Shown: positions 6,958 through 16,599, numbered from the stretch's first letter. The stretch is 64,000 bases of DNA from Flavobacterium stagni (GCF_004122105.1 NZ_SBKN01000007.1:109769-173768); one strand, 5' to 3'. The notes: a model not told the origin generated them from the letters alone. Numbers and translations: made by a program.

Positions 6958-8595
6958 ATGTCAAAAACATCCACCATTTTATCCCATCTAAAAACTGATT
7001 TTTCATCAGGATTAGTTGTATTTCTTGTCGCACTTCCTTTGTGTTTAGGAATTGCATTAGCCAGTGGCGCTCCATTATTCTCCGGTATAATTTCTGGAGT
7101 TATAGGGGGAATTGTTGTGGGTTTATTAAGTAATTCACATTTGAGCGTTTCGGGACCGGCAGCCGGTCTAACAGCCATTGTCCTTTCAGCAATATCAGAG
7201 TTAGGAACCTTTGAACTATTTCTAACTACGGTAGTTTTAGCAGGCTGTATTCAATTGGTATTGGGATTTATTAAGGCAGGAACGATTTCGAATTATTTCC
7301 CCAACAATGTTATAGAAGGGATGCTGGCTGGAATTGGTGTGATTATATTTTTGAAACAAATACCCCACGCTGTTGGTTATGATCCTGATTTTGAAGGGGA
7401 TGAAGCGTTTGTTCAGAGTGATGGACAAAATACATTAAGTGAATTATTTGCCGTATTCAATCACGTGCATTTTGGTGCAATAGCTATAGCGCTAATTTCA
7501 TTGCTTCTTCTTACGCTTTGGCCTAAAATTAAACCACTACAAAAATTTAAATTTATCCCACCCGCTTTAGTTGCTGTACTCTTTGGAATAGTTATTAATG
7601 TTTTTTGGACGCAAGATGGGTCTAGTTTGGCGATTTCAGGCGATCATTTAGTACAATTACCCGTACCTGATTCTATAGAAGCGTGGAAAACGACCTTTAA
7701 AACCCCTGATTTTAGTCAGTTAGGAAATTCTAAATTATGGGTAATAGCATTCACGATAGCTGTCGTAGCTTCAATAGAGACGTTGTTGTGTATAGAAGCT
7801 GCCGATCGGATGGATATTTATAAGCGATACACTAACACCAATTTAGAATTAAAAGCACAAGGCATTGGAAATATCTTGAGTGGATTGATCGGAGGATTGC
7901 CAATGACATCGGTAGTAGTGCGCACTTCAGCTAATGCGGCTTCAGGAGCTAGAACTAAAATGTCGGCCATCATTCATGGGATTTTATTATTATTATGTGC
8001 GGTTATCATTCCAAAATACCTTAATATGATTCCCAAAGCCACTTTGGCTGCGGTACTATTATTAGTTGGCTATAAATTGGCCAATCCCAGAATGTTTTGG
8101 CATTTCTATAAGCGCGGTATTTTTCAATATATTCCTTTTGTAGCGACATTTTTAGGTGTAGTTTTTACCGATTTATTGAAAGGAGTAGCCTTGGGTTTGA
8201 TCATCAATATTCTCTTTATTCTTTGGGGAAATATGAAACAAGCCTATGTATTTCGTGCAGTTAATTATAAAGAAGGCGATGTAATACATATTGACTTGGC
8301 ACAAGAAGTTTCTTTTTTAAATAAAATGGCCATCAAAAATACGTTGAATAACTTGCCCAAAGGTTCACAAGTCATTATTGATGCTTCAAACACCGTTTAT
8401 ATTGCGCACGATGTACAAGATTTAATCCGTGAATTTTATGAAATTAAGTCGGTTGAAAAAGAAATAAGTGTCCAACTTATCGGATTCAAAGATGCGTATG
8501 ATTTGGAAAACACACAGACAACTTCAGTAAAAATTGAGCAGAAATATAATGTTCAACGCCGACGCATGGAACCCATCACAAAACAGGAAGAGTAG
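6958..8595 (+). CDS. SulP family inorganic anion (probably bicarbonate) transporter
   Basis: A 545-residue SulP/SLC26 protein: 10 or more membrane segments in residues 1-430 (GLVVFLVALPLCLGIALASGAP is the typical TM1 region) and a cytosolic C-terminal STAS domain near 440-530 (VSFLNKMAIKNTLNN, VIIDAS). SulP proteins move sulfate, bicarbonate or other anions. The carbonic anhydrase gene directly downstream argues for bicarbonate, as in BicA-type systems, though sulfate cannot be excluded from sequence alone. It may be transcribed with the small gene at 6610. Confidence 0.9.
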   Translation: MSKTSTILSHLKTDFSSGLVVFLVALPLCLGIALASGAPLFSGIISGVIGGIVVGLLSNSHLSVSGPAAGLTAIVLSAISELGTFELFLTTVVLAGCIQLVLGFIKAGTISNYFPNNVIEGMLAGIGVIIFLKQIPHAVGYDPDFEGDEAFVQSDGQNTLSELFAVFNHVHFGAIAIALISLLLLTLWPKIKPLQKFKFIPPALVAVLFGIVINVFWTQDGSSLAISGDHLVQLPVPDSIEAWKTTFKTPDFSQLGNSKLWVIAFTIAVVASIETLLCIEAADRMDIYKRYTNTNLELKAQGIGNILSGLIGGLPMTSVVVRTSANAASGARTKMSAIIHGILLLLCAVIIPKYLNMIPKATLAAVLLLVGYKLANPRMFWHFYKRGIFQYIPFVATFLGVVFTDLLKGVALGLIINILFILWGNMKQAYVFRAVNYKEGDVIHIDLAQEVSFLNKMAIKNTLNNLPKGSQVIIDASNTVYIAHDVQDLIREFYEIKSVEKEISVQLIGFKDAYDLENTQTTSVKIEQKYNVQRRRMEPITKQEE

Positions 8596-8706
8596 CAGCT
8601 TATTTTATATTATTCATAAATTATTTTCATTTATTCGATTGGTGAATAGCATTTAGTGAAACGCTACATTTACATACACACTTAACACTCTCTAAAAATT
8701 GACAAC

Positions 8707-9345
8707 ATGAGCGACGATTTTTACAAAAAAATTTTAGACAACAACAAGAAATGGGTCGAGGACCAATTAGCAATCGATCAAGATTATTTTAAAGATTTAT
8801 CCAAAGGACAACAACCTCCATTATTATGGATTGGGTGCTCGGATAGTCGTGTACCCGCCAACGAAATTATTGGTGCCAAACCTGGCGAGGTATTTGTTCA
8901 CCGTAACATTGCCAACATGGTAATCCATAGTGATATGAACATGCTAAGCGTGTTAGACTACGCCGTTAACGTTTTGAAAGTGAAACATGTTATTGTATGT
9001 GGTCACTACGGTTGTGGCGGTGTTTTGGCGTCTATGGGCAATCAATCAATTGGTTTAATTGACAACTGGATTCGCCATATCAAAGACGTGTACCGTTTGC
9101 ACGAGGACTATTTAAATAGTATTGAAGACCAAGAAGAACGTTTCAATAAATTTGTAGAAATCAATGTGCAAGAACAAGTGTTTGATTTGGCCAAAACATC
9201 AATCGTACAAGGGGCTTGGCGAAATGGTCAAAACTTAACGCTACACGGATGGGTCTATGGATTGAATTCGGGCTATGTAACTGATTTGGATGTCAACCTA
9301 ACGTCAAATGCAGATTTGGATGAAGTCTACCGCTTAAAATTCTAA
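8707..9345 (+). CDS. beta-carbonic anhydrase
   Basis: A 212-residue beta-class carbonic anhydrase (CO2 + H2O to bicarbonate). Zinc ligands are Cys44, His100 and Cys103 (GCSDSR and HYGCGG motifs), with the Asp46-Arg48 dyad. Length and motif order are standard for the bacterial type I form. It lies 111 bp after the SulP transporter and they probably work as a CO2/bicarbonate supply pair. A -7-like TACATTTA at 8665-8672 suggests its own promoter. Its stop overlaps the convergent 9342-10538 gene by 4 bp. Confidence 0.95.
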   Translation: MSDDFYKKILDNNKKWVEDQLAIDQDYFKDLSKGQQPPLLWIGCSDSRVPANEIIGAKPGEVFVHRNIANMVIHSDMNMLSVLDYAVNVLKVKHVIVCGHYGCGGVLASMGNQSIGLIDNWIRHIKDVYRLHEDYLNSIEDQEERFNKFVEINVQEQVFDLAKTSIVQGAWRNGQNLTLHGWVYGLNSGYVTDLDVNLTSNADLDEVYRLKF

Positions 9346-10538
9346 TCATCTAGGTTTTCATTGAAAGCCGACGGCAATAACTGGGGAATAAATTTAATTA
9401 GGATTGGTAATAGTAAACTTCCCCCTGGAAGTAGAAAAATAGTGAGCGACGGTACGCTTTTGCAGATGTCTAGTAACTGTTTTTTTACTTTCTTTTTTTC
9501 TTCCGCATCTAAATCCCTTTGGGTAGATTTCGCCAACAATTGCATCAATTCTTTACTTTCTCGAATTTCCTGCGTCAGTCGTTTTTTATTTCTTTTGATA
9601 AGGAAAATGACACTTTGCGTCGTTTGGTCGTAAAAATGTTTTACAGGATGGGAATAATTAAAGTAGTGAATGTCCTTTTTATGGGTACTGATAAACGCAT
9701 CTGTGAAGTCAATTGCTTTTTCTGTAACCGTTTCAGCAATACCCAAATATTCGCCCAACGCAAATAAAAAATAGCGTTCTTCATTGTCCATTTGACCGTC
9801 ACTCCACAACGAAAGTGTGGCAATATCCAATAAATACAACGCTTCCATGGGTTGGGTAAACGATTCCAACGCCAATTGGTCCAAGGACGTTATTTTTACC
9901 TTTGAAAATTGGGTATAACGCACCGAGGCTTCAAACAATTTAATCAATAAATCATCGTGAGCTGATTTTTGGGTTTTGACCTGTAATACCAATGAAACCA
10001 AACCCATTAAGGTTTCTTCAAACCGTTTTAAGTACTTTTCTGGTAGTTTTCCTTTTTGTAAATAATGTTCAAAGGCCAAGACATCGATAAAAAGTAACGC
10101 ATTGGTGATGATGTGGGAAAAGTTCTTCCGTAATATGTCTTTGTTGGTTTGCACGCGCCCGTCAATATAATCTTCAAGTTTCTGACTGGCATTCGCGGGG
10201 AGTATTTTTTGCAATAAATCCCCAAAACCACTGGGTGACATTTCTTTGTAAAATCCGAGCGCTTTTTGAGTAAAATCAGTCGTATCAGGATTATTTACAG
10301 TTGAAAAGTAGAGCTCATACAATGCATTGAGTAAGGCGACCTTCGAAATTTCCTCAGAATCCCATTGACTCAATTCTTCATGATGAATTCCTGAAATTTG
10401 GATACAATGTCCATAAATAAACCCACTGAAACGAAGATTTTCATACCACGAAATAGGGTCAAAAGAACCTATCGCACTGGTCTTTGTGCGTTCAATGAGA
10501 AATTTATCAATCCAGCCGTGCGCAGACGGGTTTATCAT
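9342..10538 (-). CDS. LETM1-related protein
   Basis: A 398-residue protein whose C-terminus (residues 340-390: AEEKKKVKKQLLDICKSVPSL, then a hydrophobic PGGSLLLP segment and a second helix) matches the LETM1-like ribosome-binding/membrane domain seen in flavobacterial 'LETM1-related biofilm-associated' proteins. The long N-terminal part is helical and contains a TerB-like acidic helix (LWSDGQMDNEERYFL near 245) of the kind that binds metals. The molecular role in bacteria is not established. It overlaps the carbonic anhydrase gene tail to tail. Confidence 0.75.
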   Translation of the reverse strand: MINPSAHGWIDKFLIERTKTSAIGSFDPISWYENLRFSGFIYGHCIQISGIHHEELSQWDSEEISKVALLNALYELYFSTVNNPDTTDFTQKALGFYKEMSPSGFGDLLQKILPANASQKLEDYIDGRVQTNKDILRKNFSHIITNALLFIDVLAFEHYLQKGKLPEKYLKRFEETLMGLVSLVLQVKTQKSAHDDLLIKLFEASVRYTQFSKVKITSLDQLALESFTQPMEALYLLDIATLSLWSDGQMDNEERYFLFALGEYLGIAETVTEKAIDFTDAFISTHKKDIHYFNYSHPVKHFYDQTTQSVIFLIKRNKKRLTQEIRESKELMQLLAKSTQRDLDAEEKKKVKKQLLDICKSVPSLTIFLLPGGSLLLPILIKFIPQLLPSAFNENLDD

Positions 10539-10585
10539 GGTGCCATTATTGAATAATGTAAAAGTACAGTTTTCCGCGAGTAAAT

Positions 10586-11161
10586 TTAGAAGTTGCCCCG
10601 TGATTTAATGTTCTGTTCACATAAACGCACGATTTCTGCAATTCGGTTTTCTCGGGTTTCTGGTCTTTTGGCCTGATTGAGCCAGTACAAATAGCCTTTG
10701 CGGTAAGTTTTACTGAATTGCGTGAAATGCGAATGCGCTTTCTCATTTGCTGCAAAAGCAGCTTTTAAGTCGGCAGGAATTTCTAAATTTTCCACTGCAT
10801 CCAAGGATTCCCAACTGCCGTTTTCTTTGGCTAAAGCGATGATTTTTTTACCACTTTCATGTAGTAGATCTTGTGCCTCTAATTCTTCGATGTACGATTT
10901 ATTCAACTTACTCCACACACTTTTGACTTTGCGAGGGGTAAACAATTGGCGACGGCGTTCCTCGTCCATTTTCTTTACCGTTGAATCAATCCAACCATAA
11001 CAAATGGCCACTTTCACGGCTTCTTCCCATCGCATGCTAGGTTGGGGACTACTGACTTTGTAGAAAATGAGATAAGCCCGAGTTTCCTTGTCGTGATTTT
11101 TTTCGAGCCAATCGCGCCATGCTTCTGCTGTTGCAAAATAATAGTGGTCTTTTTCTTCCAT
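10586..11161 (-). CDS. YdeI/OmpD-associated family protein
   Basis: A 191-residue cytosolic protein of the YdeI family: N-terminal AWRDWLEKNHDKETRAYLIFYK, then WEEAVKVAICYGWIDSTVKKMD (residues 45-66), the RRRQLFTPRKVKSVWSKLNKSYIEEL block and a C-terminal helical tail. Members are linked to antimicrobial peptide tolerance in enterobacteria, but the biochemical activity is unknown. Single gene, start ATG at 11161. Confidence 0.8.
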   Translation of the reverse strand: MEEKDHYYFATAEAWRDWLEKNHDKETRAYLIFYKVSSPQPSMRWEEAVKVAICYGWIDSTVKKMDEERRRQLFTPRKVKSVWSKLNKSYIEELEAQDLLHESGKKIIALAKENGSWESLDAVENLEIPADLKAAFAANEKAHSHFTQFSKTYRKGYLYWLNQAKRPETRENRIAEIVRLCEQNIKSRGNF

Positions 11162-11221
11162 AATTAAAAGTACATTTTTTTCAAAAAAGCAAGGGGTCGA
11201 TCAGCTTTAATTTTAAAAAAA

Positions 11222-11611
11222 TCATGCAGGTATTTCTTCAACCAATATAATTGTTCCTTTGCTATCAAAGTAGGTGCATGTCATAGCCTCAAAACAAACA
11301 GCCCATTTTTCAACTCCAGCGTGGGCACAATCCAAGCAGAATTGCGGATAATCGGTTTTGCCTAGTTGGTGGGCTCGTAAATCGGTTTCAAATTGTACTT
11401 TGTCTGATGTTGGCGCAACAGCAATGGGTTCATATTTTGCTGGTGCCGAAGTTTTATAGTCATTGGCGCCATAGTAATCGATATGACCATCGGATACGAA
11501 GGCTTCATAATAAGTTACCCCTAGTTGTTTTATTTCTGCAATGAATTTGGGGAAATCGGCGCCTGATTTTACTTTGCTATGTGCTTCTTTGATTTGTGCA
11601 ATAGTAAACAT
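11222..11611 (-). CDS. DUF1398 family protein
   Basis: A 129-residue small cytosolic protein of the DUF1398 (YbcV-like) family, recognisable from the N-terminal FTIAQIKEAHSKVKSGADFP, the GVTYYEAFVSDGH block near 30-42 and the C-terminal AGVEKWAVCFEAMTCTYFD. Function unknown. Not obviously linked to its neighbours; separate from the araC gene by 74 bp. Confidence 0.85.
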   Translation of the reverse strand: MFTIAQIKEAHSKVKSGADFPKFIAEIKQLGVTYYEAFVSDGHIDYYGANDYKTSAPAKYEPIAVAPTSDKVQFETDLRAHQLGKTDYPQFCLDCAHAGVEKWAVCFEAMTCTYFDSKGTIILVEEIPA

Positions 11612-11685
11612 ATTTTAAATTTTTACGATTAATAATAGGGCAAAGTTGTGGTATATATTTACCTTGTCATTGTAAAAAATCGTTT

Positions 11686-12453
11686 TTATTTACTATTGTT
11701 TTTAAATTGCTCAGGTGTGTCACCTGTAAAACGTTTGAAATCTTTGATAAAATGGGCTTGGTCAAAGAAATGATTCTCAAAGCAGATATCGGTCAGGCTT
11801 TTTTCAGAATCTAGACTGTTTAAAACCGTATTAAAGCGCACAATTGAGGCAAATTTTTTAGGTGAAGTCCCCACCATTTTTCGGAATCTTTTTTCAAACG
11901 GACTTTGACTGATGCCTAAATGTTGAATTAATTCTTGGATACGAATTGCTCCTTTGGAAGCATAGATTTGTCGAACGGCTTCTACTATTAATCGGTCGGT
12001 TACCACTTGTTTGAGTTGGTTTTTAAAGAACTGATCAACATGACGAATACGTTGGGAGTCGGCAAAACAGTTGCTCAACTTTTCCTCCAATTCTTCCACT
12101 TGCCTGCGATCAAACAGCAATTCTAGGCCAACACTTTGATTAAACAATTCGTGAGCAGGTGTCGAACAAAAATGGGTAAATCCGATTTCAGTAAAATACA
12201 CCAAAACAGTACCCGTATTTTCTGCATTTTGAAATTCTAAAAACGAATCAGTAATTCCAGTGACTCCACTAGAGTGCAAAGGAATAGACCCATTAGGTGT
12301 AATTTTTATTAATTTTCCCAAATATTGAAAACCAATCACCAAACCCTGTGAGGGGAAAACTTTATAAATTTGGGGTGTAATGTTTTCCGCTATGATGTAA
12401 TGACTTATGTAGTTTCGCAACAATTCGGAAGGGAGATGTTGTTCAAACTTCAT
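11686..12453 (-). CDS. AraC family transcriptional regulator
   Basis: A 255-residue regulator. The C-terminal 100 residues form the double HTH of AraC/XylS proteins (IRIQELIQHLGISQSPFEKRFRKMVG and SLTDICFENHFFDQAHFIKDFKRFTGDTPEQF). The N-terminal domain resembles the DUF6597 effector domain found in many AraC regulators. It starts 9 bp after the sodC stop and is probably read from the sodC promoter. No target is evident. Confidence 0.88.
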   Translation of the reverse strand: MKFEQHLPSELLRNYISHYIIAENITPQIYKVFPSQGLVIGFQYLGKLIKITPNGSIPLHSSGVTGITDSFLEFQNAENTGTVLVYFTEIGFTHFCSTPAHELFNQSVGLELLFDRRQVEELEEKLSNCFADSQRIRHVDQFFKNQLKQVVTDRLIVEAVRQIYASKGAIRIQELIQHLGISQSPFEKRFRKMVGTSPKKFASIVRFNTVLNSLDSEKSLTDICFENHFFDQAHFIKDFKRFTGDTPEQFKNNSK

Positions 12454-12462
12454 TCGGACAAT

Positions 12463-12984
12463 TTACTTTATAATTCCGGCACAAGCTACGCGACCGCCTG
12501 CATTTCCTGTGGGTTGAGTCACAAAATCATCGGCTTTGTCGTGAACAATCAAACCTTTGTTCAAAACATCTTTATTGGGATCAGCACAACCAATGCACCA
12601 CTGATCGGTAGAAAAAGTTACCGTTGCTTCTCCTTTGTCATTCGCTGTAAAATTGCCAATATCGCCTTTATGGTGTTCGGCATCGCCCCATTTTCCGTGT
12701 TTCACATGCGTCGGATTCCAATGTCCACCCGCTGATGTTGCATCACCCGCAGAACAATCGGCTTTTTCATGAATATGAATCGCATGCACGCCTGGTTTGA
12801 GACCGGTGATTTTTGCTTCCAAAGTAACTACTCCTTTTTTCTCCGTAAACGTAGCGGTACCGTTCACCTGACTGTTACTCTTGGGTTCGAGGGTAATTTT
12901 CACACTGTTTTCGGGGGTGTTGACTGACTTACAAGCGACGATAATTGCGGTTAGTAGCGCTGCGGTAAGAATTACTTTTTTCAT
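12463..12984 (-). CDS. sodC: Cu/Zn superoxide dismutase, lipoprotein
   Basis: A 173-residue SodC that removes superoxide in the periplasm. The start at 12984 gives a proper lipoprotein signal (MKKVILTAALLTAIIVAC, Cys18). A longer reading from 13002 is unlikely, since a -7 box lies at 13000-13007. Ligand region: HAIHIHE (His70, His72), GGHWNP (His88), then the His/Asp cluster at 96-108 and His148. The conserved disulfide pair is probably Cys77 and Cys168. The araC gene follows at 9 bp. Confidence 0.93.
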   Translation of the reverse strand: MKKVILTAALLTAIIVACKSVNTPENSVKITLEPKSNSQVNGTATFTEKKGVVTLEAKITGLKPGVHAIHIHEKADCSAGDATSAGGHWNPTHVKHGKWGDAEHHKGDIGNFTANDKGEATVTFSTDQWCIGCADPNKDVLNKGLIVHDKADDFVTQPTGNAGGRVACAGIIK

Positions 12985-12999
12985 ACGAATCATTTTTAC

Positions 13000-13007
13000 C
13001 AAAGATA
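13000..13007 (-). promoter_or_regulatory. -7 promoter element of sodC
   Basis: On the minus strand TATCTTTG, a perfect TAnnTTTG match, 15 bp before the sodC ATG at 12984. It decides against the upstream Met at 13002. Confidence 0.6.
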
Positions 13008-13048
13008 CAGTTTTCTAATTTTTCCTATTCTAAAAATTCGGTTAAAAA

Positions 13049-13078
13049 GAAAACCGTCCTCCTAAGAAGACGGTTTTC
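13049..13078 (-). terminator. terminator of the fad operon
   Basis: A 10-bp perfect stem GAAAACCGTC/GACGGTTTTC with a 10-base loop and a T-rich tail on the minus strand, 24 bp beyond the acyl-CoA dehydrogenase stop. Confidence 0.85.
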
Positions 13079-13101
13079 AAACAATTAAACGTAACTAAAA
13101 A

Positions 13102-14892
13102 TTAGAAACAATAGCCATTTTCTGCAATGAGTTTTTCCGCAATAGTTTCGCGTAAAGCCACTACATTAGGCATATTGGTATATTTGGTAAAACGGCGTAA
13201 GCCCATTAACATCATGCGTTGTTCATCGCCTTCAGCAAATGAAATAATGCCTTCTTTTCCTTTGGTGTACACTGTGTCAACGGCATTGTATAAATACAAT
13301 TGGGCCATGGCAATTTGCTCTTTACAACTTTCCGCACCATTTTTCTTTGCCATTTTTTCTACACGTAAAACAGTACTTTCCGACATATAGATTTCGATTA
13401 ACATATCCGAAGCTGCCATCAACAATTGTTGGTGTTTTTCTAAATCCGGACCATATTTTTGAACAGCCGCACCCGCCACCATCAAAAAGGCTTTTTTCAA
13501 TTTGCCAATAATTTCCTTTTCTTCACTAAACAATTCTGAATAATCAGGGGTGTCAAACGATGGAATGCCCATTAATTCTTCTTGCACTTTCATGGCAGGT
13601 GTAATCAAATCCACATGACCTTTCATGGCTTTTTTGATTAACATGCCCACTGAAAGCATGCGGTTAATTTCGTTGGTTCCCTCGTAAATACGGGCAATAC
13701 GGGCATCACGCCAAGCACTTTCCATCGGTGTGTCTTCTGAGAAGCCCATCCCGCCATAGACTTGGATACCTTCGTCAGCACAATTTTGGGCATCTTCGGA
13801 AACGGCTACTTTAAGAATCGAACATTCAATTGCAAATTCTTCTACGCCTTTTAATTCGGCTTCTTGATGTGTAGCACCTTCGCTTTCGCGAATGGCAATA
13901 CGGTTTTGGATGTCATGCGCTGCGCGATACGTCGCACTTTCTCCCGCAAAGGCAGAAGTCGCCATGTTGGCTAACTTTTGACGAATCGCTCCAAAGGAAG
14001 CAATCGGAACATTGAACTGGAAACGTTCGTTGGCATACCCTACCGCATTATTAGCCAAACGACGTTGTGCATCCAAACAAGCAGCTGCCAATTTGATACG
14101 ACCCACATTCAAGGCATTCATGGCGATTTTGAATCCTTCGCCACGACCGGCCAACATGTTTTCAACGGGCACTAAGGTCTCGTTGAAAAATACCTGACGG
14201 GTAGAGGAGGAGCGAATCCCTAATTTGTGTTCTTCTTCTCCTAACGAAATTCCGTTATTCGGGTCGTTTTCTACAATAAATCCAGTGATGTTTTTGTCGT
14301 CTTCAATGCGTGCAAACACGATGAAAAGGGAGCAAAATCCGGCATTGGAAATCCACATTTTTTGACCTGTAATTTTGTAATGCTTACCATCTGCTGTTAA
14401 TTCCGCTTTGGTTTTTCCAGAATTCGCATCGGAACCAGCACCCGGTTCGGTCAAACAATACGCACCAAACCATTCGCCAGAAGCCAATTTTGGCACATAC
14501 TTTTTCTTTTGTTCGTCAGTTCCATACAAGGTAATCGGCATCGTACCAATTCCGGTATGCGCACCAAAAGCAGTAGAAAACGAACCGGTCGCTCCTGAGA
14601 TGTAGTCACATACCAAACAGGTATCAACAAATCCCATTCCGAGTCCGCCGTATTCCGCTGGAACCGCCACACTCAAAAAGCCCATTTCTCCCGCTTTGCG
14701 CATCACTTCTTCGGTGAAAGCATAGTCTTTTTGTTCGAAGCGAACTTTATTCGCCCAAATTTCTTTGTCTACGAATTCTTTTACAGAATCACGCATCATT
14801 ACTTGTTCATCTGAAAAATCTTCCGGCGTAAAGATGTTTTCACAAAGGGTTTCTTTTACGAGGAATTGGCCGCCTCTTGTAATATCTGCCAT
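13102..14892 (-). CDS. acyl-CoA dehydrogenase
   Basis: A 596-residue FAD-dependent acyl-CoA dehydrogenase catalysing the first step of beta-oxidation. Visible are the N-terminal helical domain, the ACAD signature WFGAYCLTEPGAGSDANS near 138-155 and the catalytic-Glu loop ARIYEGTNEINRML near 400. The additional C-terminal 180-residue helical domain makes it the long form common in Bacteroidota and Firmicutes (FadE-like). It is the last gene of a marR-fadN-thiolase operon, separated from the thiolase by a four-helix-bundle gene. Confidence 0.93.
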   Translation of the reverse strand: MADITRGGQFLVKETLCENIFTPEDFSDEQVMMRDSVKEFVDKEIWANKVRFEQKDYAFTEEVMRKAGEMGFLSVAVPAEYGGLGMGFVDTCLVCDYISGATGSFSTAFGAHTGIGTMPITLYGTDEQKKKYVPKLASGEWFGAYCLTEPGAGSDANSGKTKAELTADGKHYKITGQKMWISNAGFCSLFIVFARIEDDKNITGFIVENDPNNGISLGEEEHKLGIRSSSTRQVFFNETLVPVENMLAGRGEGFKIAMNALNVGRIKLAAACLDAQRRLANNAVGYANERFQFNVPIASFGAIRQKLANMATSAFAGESATYRAAHDIQNRIAIRESEGATHQEAELKGVEEFAIECSILKVAVSEDAQNCADEGIQVYGGMGFSEDTPMESAWRDARIARIYEGTNEINRMLSVGMLIKKAMKGHVDLITPAMKVQEELMGIPSFDTPDYSELFSEEKEIIGKLKKAFLMVAGAAVQKYGPDLEKHQQLLMAASDMLIEIYMSESTVLRVEKMAKKNGAESCKEQIAMAQLYLYNAVDTVYTKGKEGIISFAEGDEQRMMLMGLRRFTKYTNMPNVVALRETIAEKLIAENGYCF

Positions 14893-14930
14893 GATATGAT
14901 TTTTATATTTTAAATTCTATATTTTAAATT

Positions 14931-15287
14931 TTAAGTTTTGGACTCCGATTGTATACTTGTTTTGACAATCTTTGTCAGAATATTTATTATATGTTCTATT
15001 TCTTCAAGTGGTTGACTCACATTTAATTTTGAAATTTTAGATTCATGAATTAAACGCAACCAGTACTTAGTTTCTCTAGCTTCTTTAGCTGCAATACTGA
15101 TTTTACTTATAAAATCTCTTTTTGATTGTGCAGCAATAGCTTCTTCAACATTGGCTCCAATGCTCGTTCCTGAACGAATGATTTGTTTTGACAGAATAAA
15201 TTCATTTTCTTTTTTTAATTCTAAAAACAAATCAATCATTAACAAAGCAAAGGAAAAGGTCTTTGTGGCGATTAAATTTTCTTTCAT
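14931..15287 (-). CDS. four-helix bundle protein (IVS/S23-type)
   Basis: A 118-residue all-helical protein of the TIGR02436 family, originally known from 23S rRNA intervening sequences: ATKTFSFALLMIDLFLELKK, then IIRSGTSIGANVEEA (residues 40-54) and AKEARETKYWLRLIHES. Function is unknown. It is inserted between thiolase and acyl-CoA dehydrogenase of a fad operon, on the same strand, bracketed by AT-rich spacers made of AATTTTAAATT-like words. This looks like an acquired passenger gene rather than a beta-oxidation component. Confidence 0.85.
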   Translation of the reverse strand: MKENLIATKTFSFALLMIDLFLELKKENEFILSKQIIRSGTSIGANVEEAIAAQSKRDFISKISIAAKEARETKYWLRLIHESKISKLNVSQPLEEIEHIINILTKIVKTSIQSESKT

Positions 15288-15338
15288 GGCTTGATTTCAT
15301 TTATATATGGCTTACATTCAAAATTTATAATTCAAAAT

Positions 15339-16520
15339 TTACAACAACTCATAGATTCCCGCTGCGCCTTGTCCCGTTCCTACACACATCGAAACAATAC
15401 CGTATTTACTGCCGCGTTGTTTCATTTCGTCAAAGAGTTGGACCGAAAGTTTGGCGCCGGTACAACCCAGTGGGTGACCCAAAGCAATCGCACCACCGTT
15501 GACATTCACGATTTCTGGATTGATGTCCAATTCGCGTATTACCGCTAAAGATTGGGAGGCAAAAGCTTCGTTTAATTCAATCAGGTCGATGTCTTTTAAT
15601 TGCAATCCTGCTTGTTGTAAGGCTTTCGGAATCGCTTTCACCGGACCGATACCCATAATTCGGGGTTCGACCCCTGCTGCCGCATAACTCACCATGCGAG
15701 CGATAGGCTCTAGGTTGAGTTCTTTCACCAAGGCTTCGCTCATAATCATCACAAAAGCAGCACCATCACTCATTTGAGAAGCATTACCTGCGGTTACACT
15801 TCCGTCTGCGGCAAATACAGGACGTAATTTGGCCAACGCTTCAAGATTGGTATCGGCTCTCGGACCTTCATCCTGAGTTACCGTATAATTTTTGGTTTCT
15901 TTTTTACCTGCTTCGTTGATAAAAGTATGTTCAACGGTAATGGGCACAATTTGATTGGCAAAACGACCTTCTTGTTGGGCTTTGATCGCTTTTTGGTGCG
16001 AAGCATACGCAAAAGCATCTTGGTCTTCGCGGGAAACGTTGAACTGCTTCGCTACGGCTTCAGCGGTGAGTCCCATGCCCCAGTAATAATCTTCATGTCC
16101 AGCAGCTGCCACTTTGTAATCGGGAGTAGGTTTGTACCCGCCCATCGGAATGTAGCTCATGCTTTCAGCACCACCCGCGATGATACAGTCGGCCATGCCA
16201 CTCTGAATTTTGGCTACCGCCATACTAATGGTTTCGACACCCGAGGCGCAATACCGGTTCACGGTTACCCCAGGAACATCGGTCACTTTTAATCCCATTA
16301 AGGAAATTAATCGACCCATGTTGAGACCTTGTTCTGCTTCGGGCATGGCATTACCTACCATCACATCATCGATGCGGGAACGGTCAAAATCGGGTAATTG
16401 TTGCATTAAATATTCTATGGTTTCCGCTGCCAATTCATCCGGACGTTTGAATCGGAATACACCTTTCGGGGCTTTCCCTACTGCGGTGCGGTATCCTTTT
16501 ACGATATAAGCTGTCTTCAT
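15339..16520 (-). CDS. acetyl-CoA C-acyltransferase (3-ketoacyl-CoA thiolase)
   Basis: A 393-residue thiolase that cleaves 3-ketoacyl-CoA with CoA in the last beta-oxidation step. The nucleophilic Cys lies in NRYCASGVETI near residue 90. The C-terminal catalytic motifs GGAIALGHPLGCTGA and CVGTGQGAAG hold the His and second Cys. Length is standard. It sits between fadN-like and the four-helix-bundle gene in the operon, with 79 bp of AT-rich spacer upstream. Confidence 0.94.
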   Translation of the reverse strand: MKTAYIVKGYRTAVGKAPKGVFRFKRPDELAAETIEYLMQQLPDFDRSRIDDVMVGNAMPEAEQGLNMGRLISLMGLKVTDVPGVTVNRYCASGVETISMAVAKIQSGMADCIIAGGAESMSYIPMGGYKPTPDYKVAAAGHEDYYWGMGLTAEAVAKQFNVSREDQDAFAYASHQKAIKAQQEGRFANQIVPITVEHTFINEAGKKETKNYTVTQDEGPRADTNLEALAKLRPVFAADGSVTAGNASQMSDGAAFVMIMSEALVKELNLEPIARMVSYAAAGVEPRIMGIGPVKAIPKALQQAGLQLKDIDLIELNEAFASQSLAVIRELDINPEIVNVNGGAIALGHPLGCTGAKLSVQLFDEMKQRGSKYGIVSMCVGTGQGAAGIYELL

Positions 16521-16599
16521 TATTAGTGAGAATTTTGAATTTTAAATTTTAAATGATTTATAAAAGACATTTATAATTTAAAATTCAACATTTAAATTA

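Noticed and set aside
12370..12735. 121-codon plus-strand frame over araC/sodC
   Set aside because: It lies antisense to two well-supported genes with clear family motifs; shadow frame.
14931..15287. Evidence for an rRNA intervening sequence
   Set aside because: Although the protein family is named from 23S rRNA inserts, no rRNA sequence is present here.
15263..15548. Overlapping plus-strand frames near the thiolase 3' end
   Set aside because: They cross the AT-rich spacer and the antisense of the thiolase C-terminus; no protein features.
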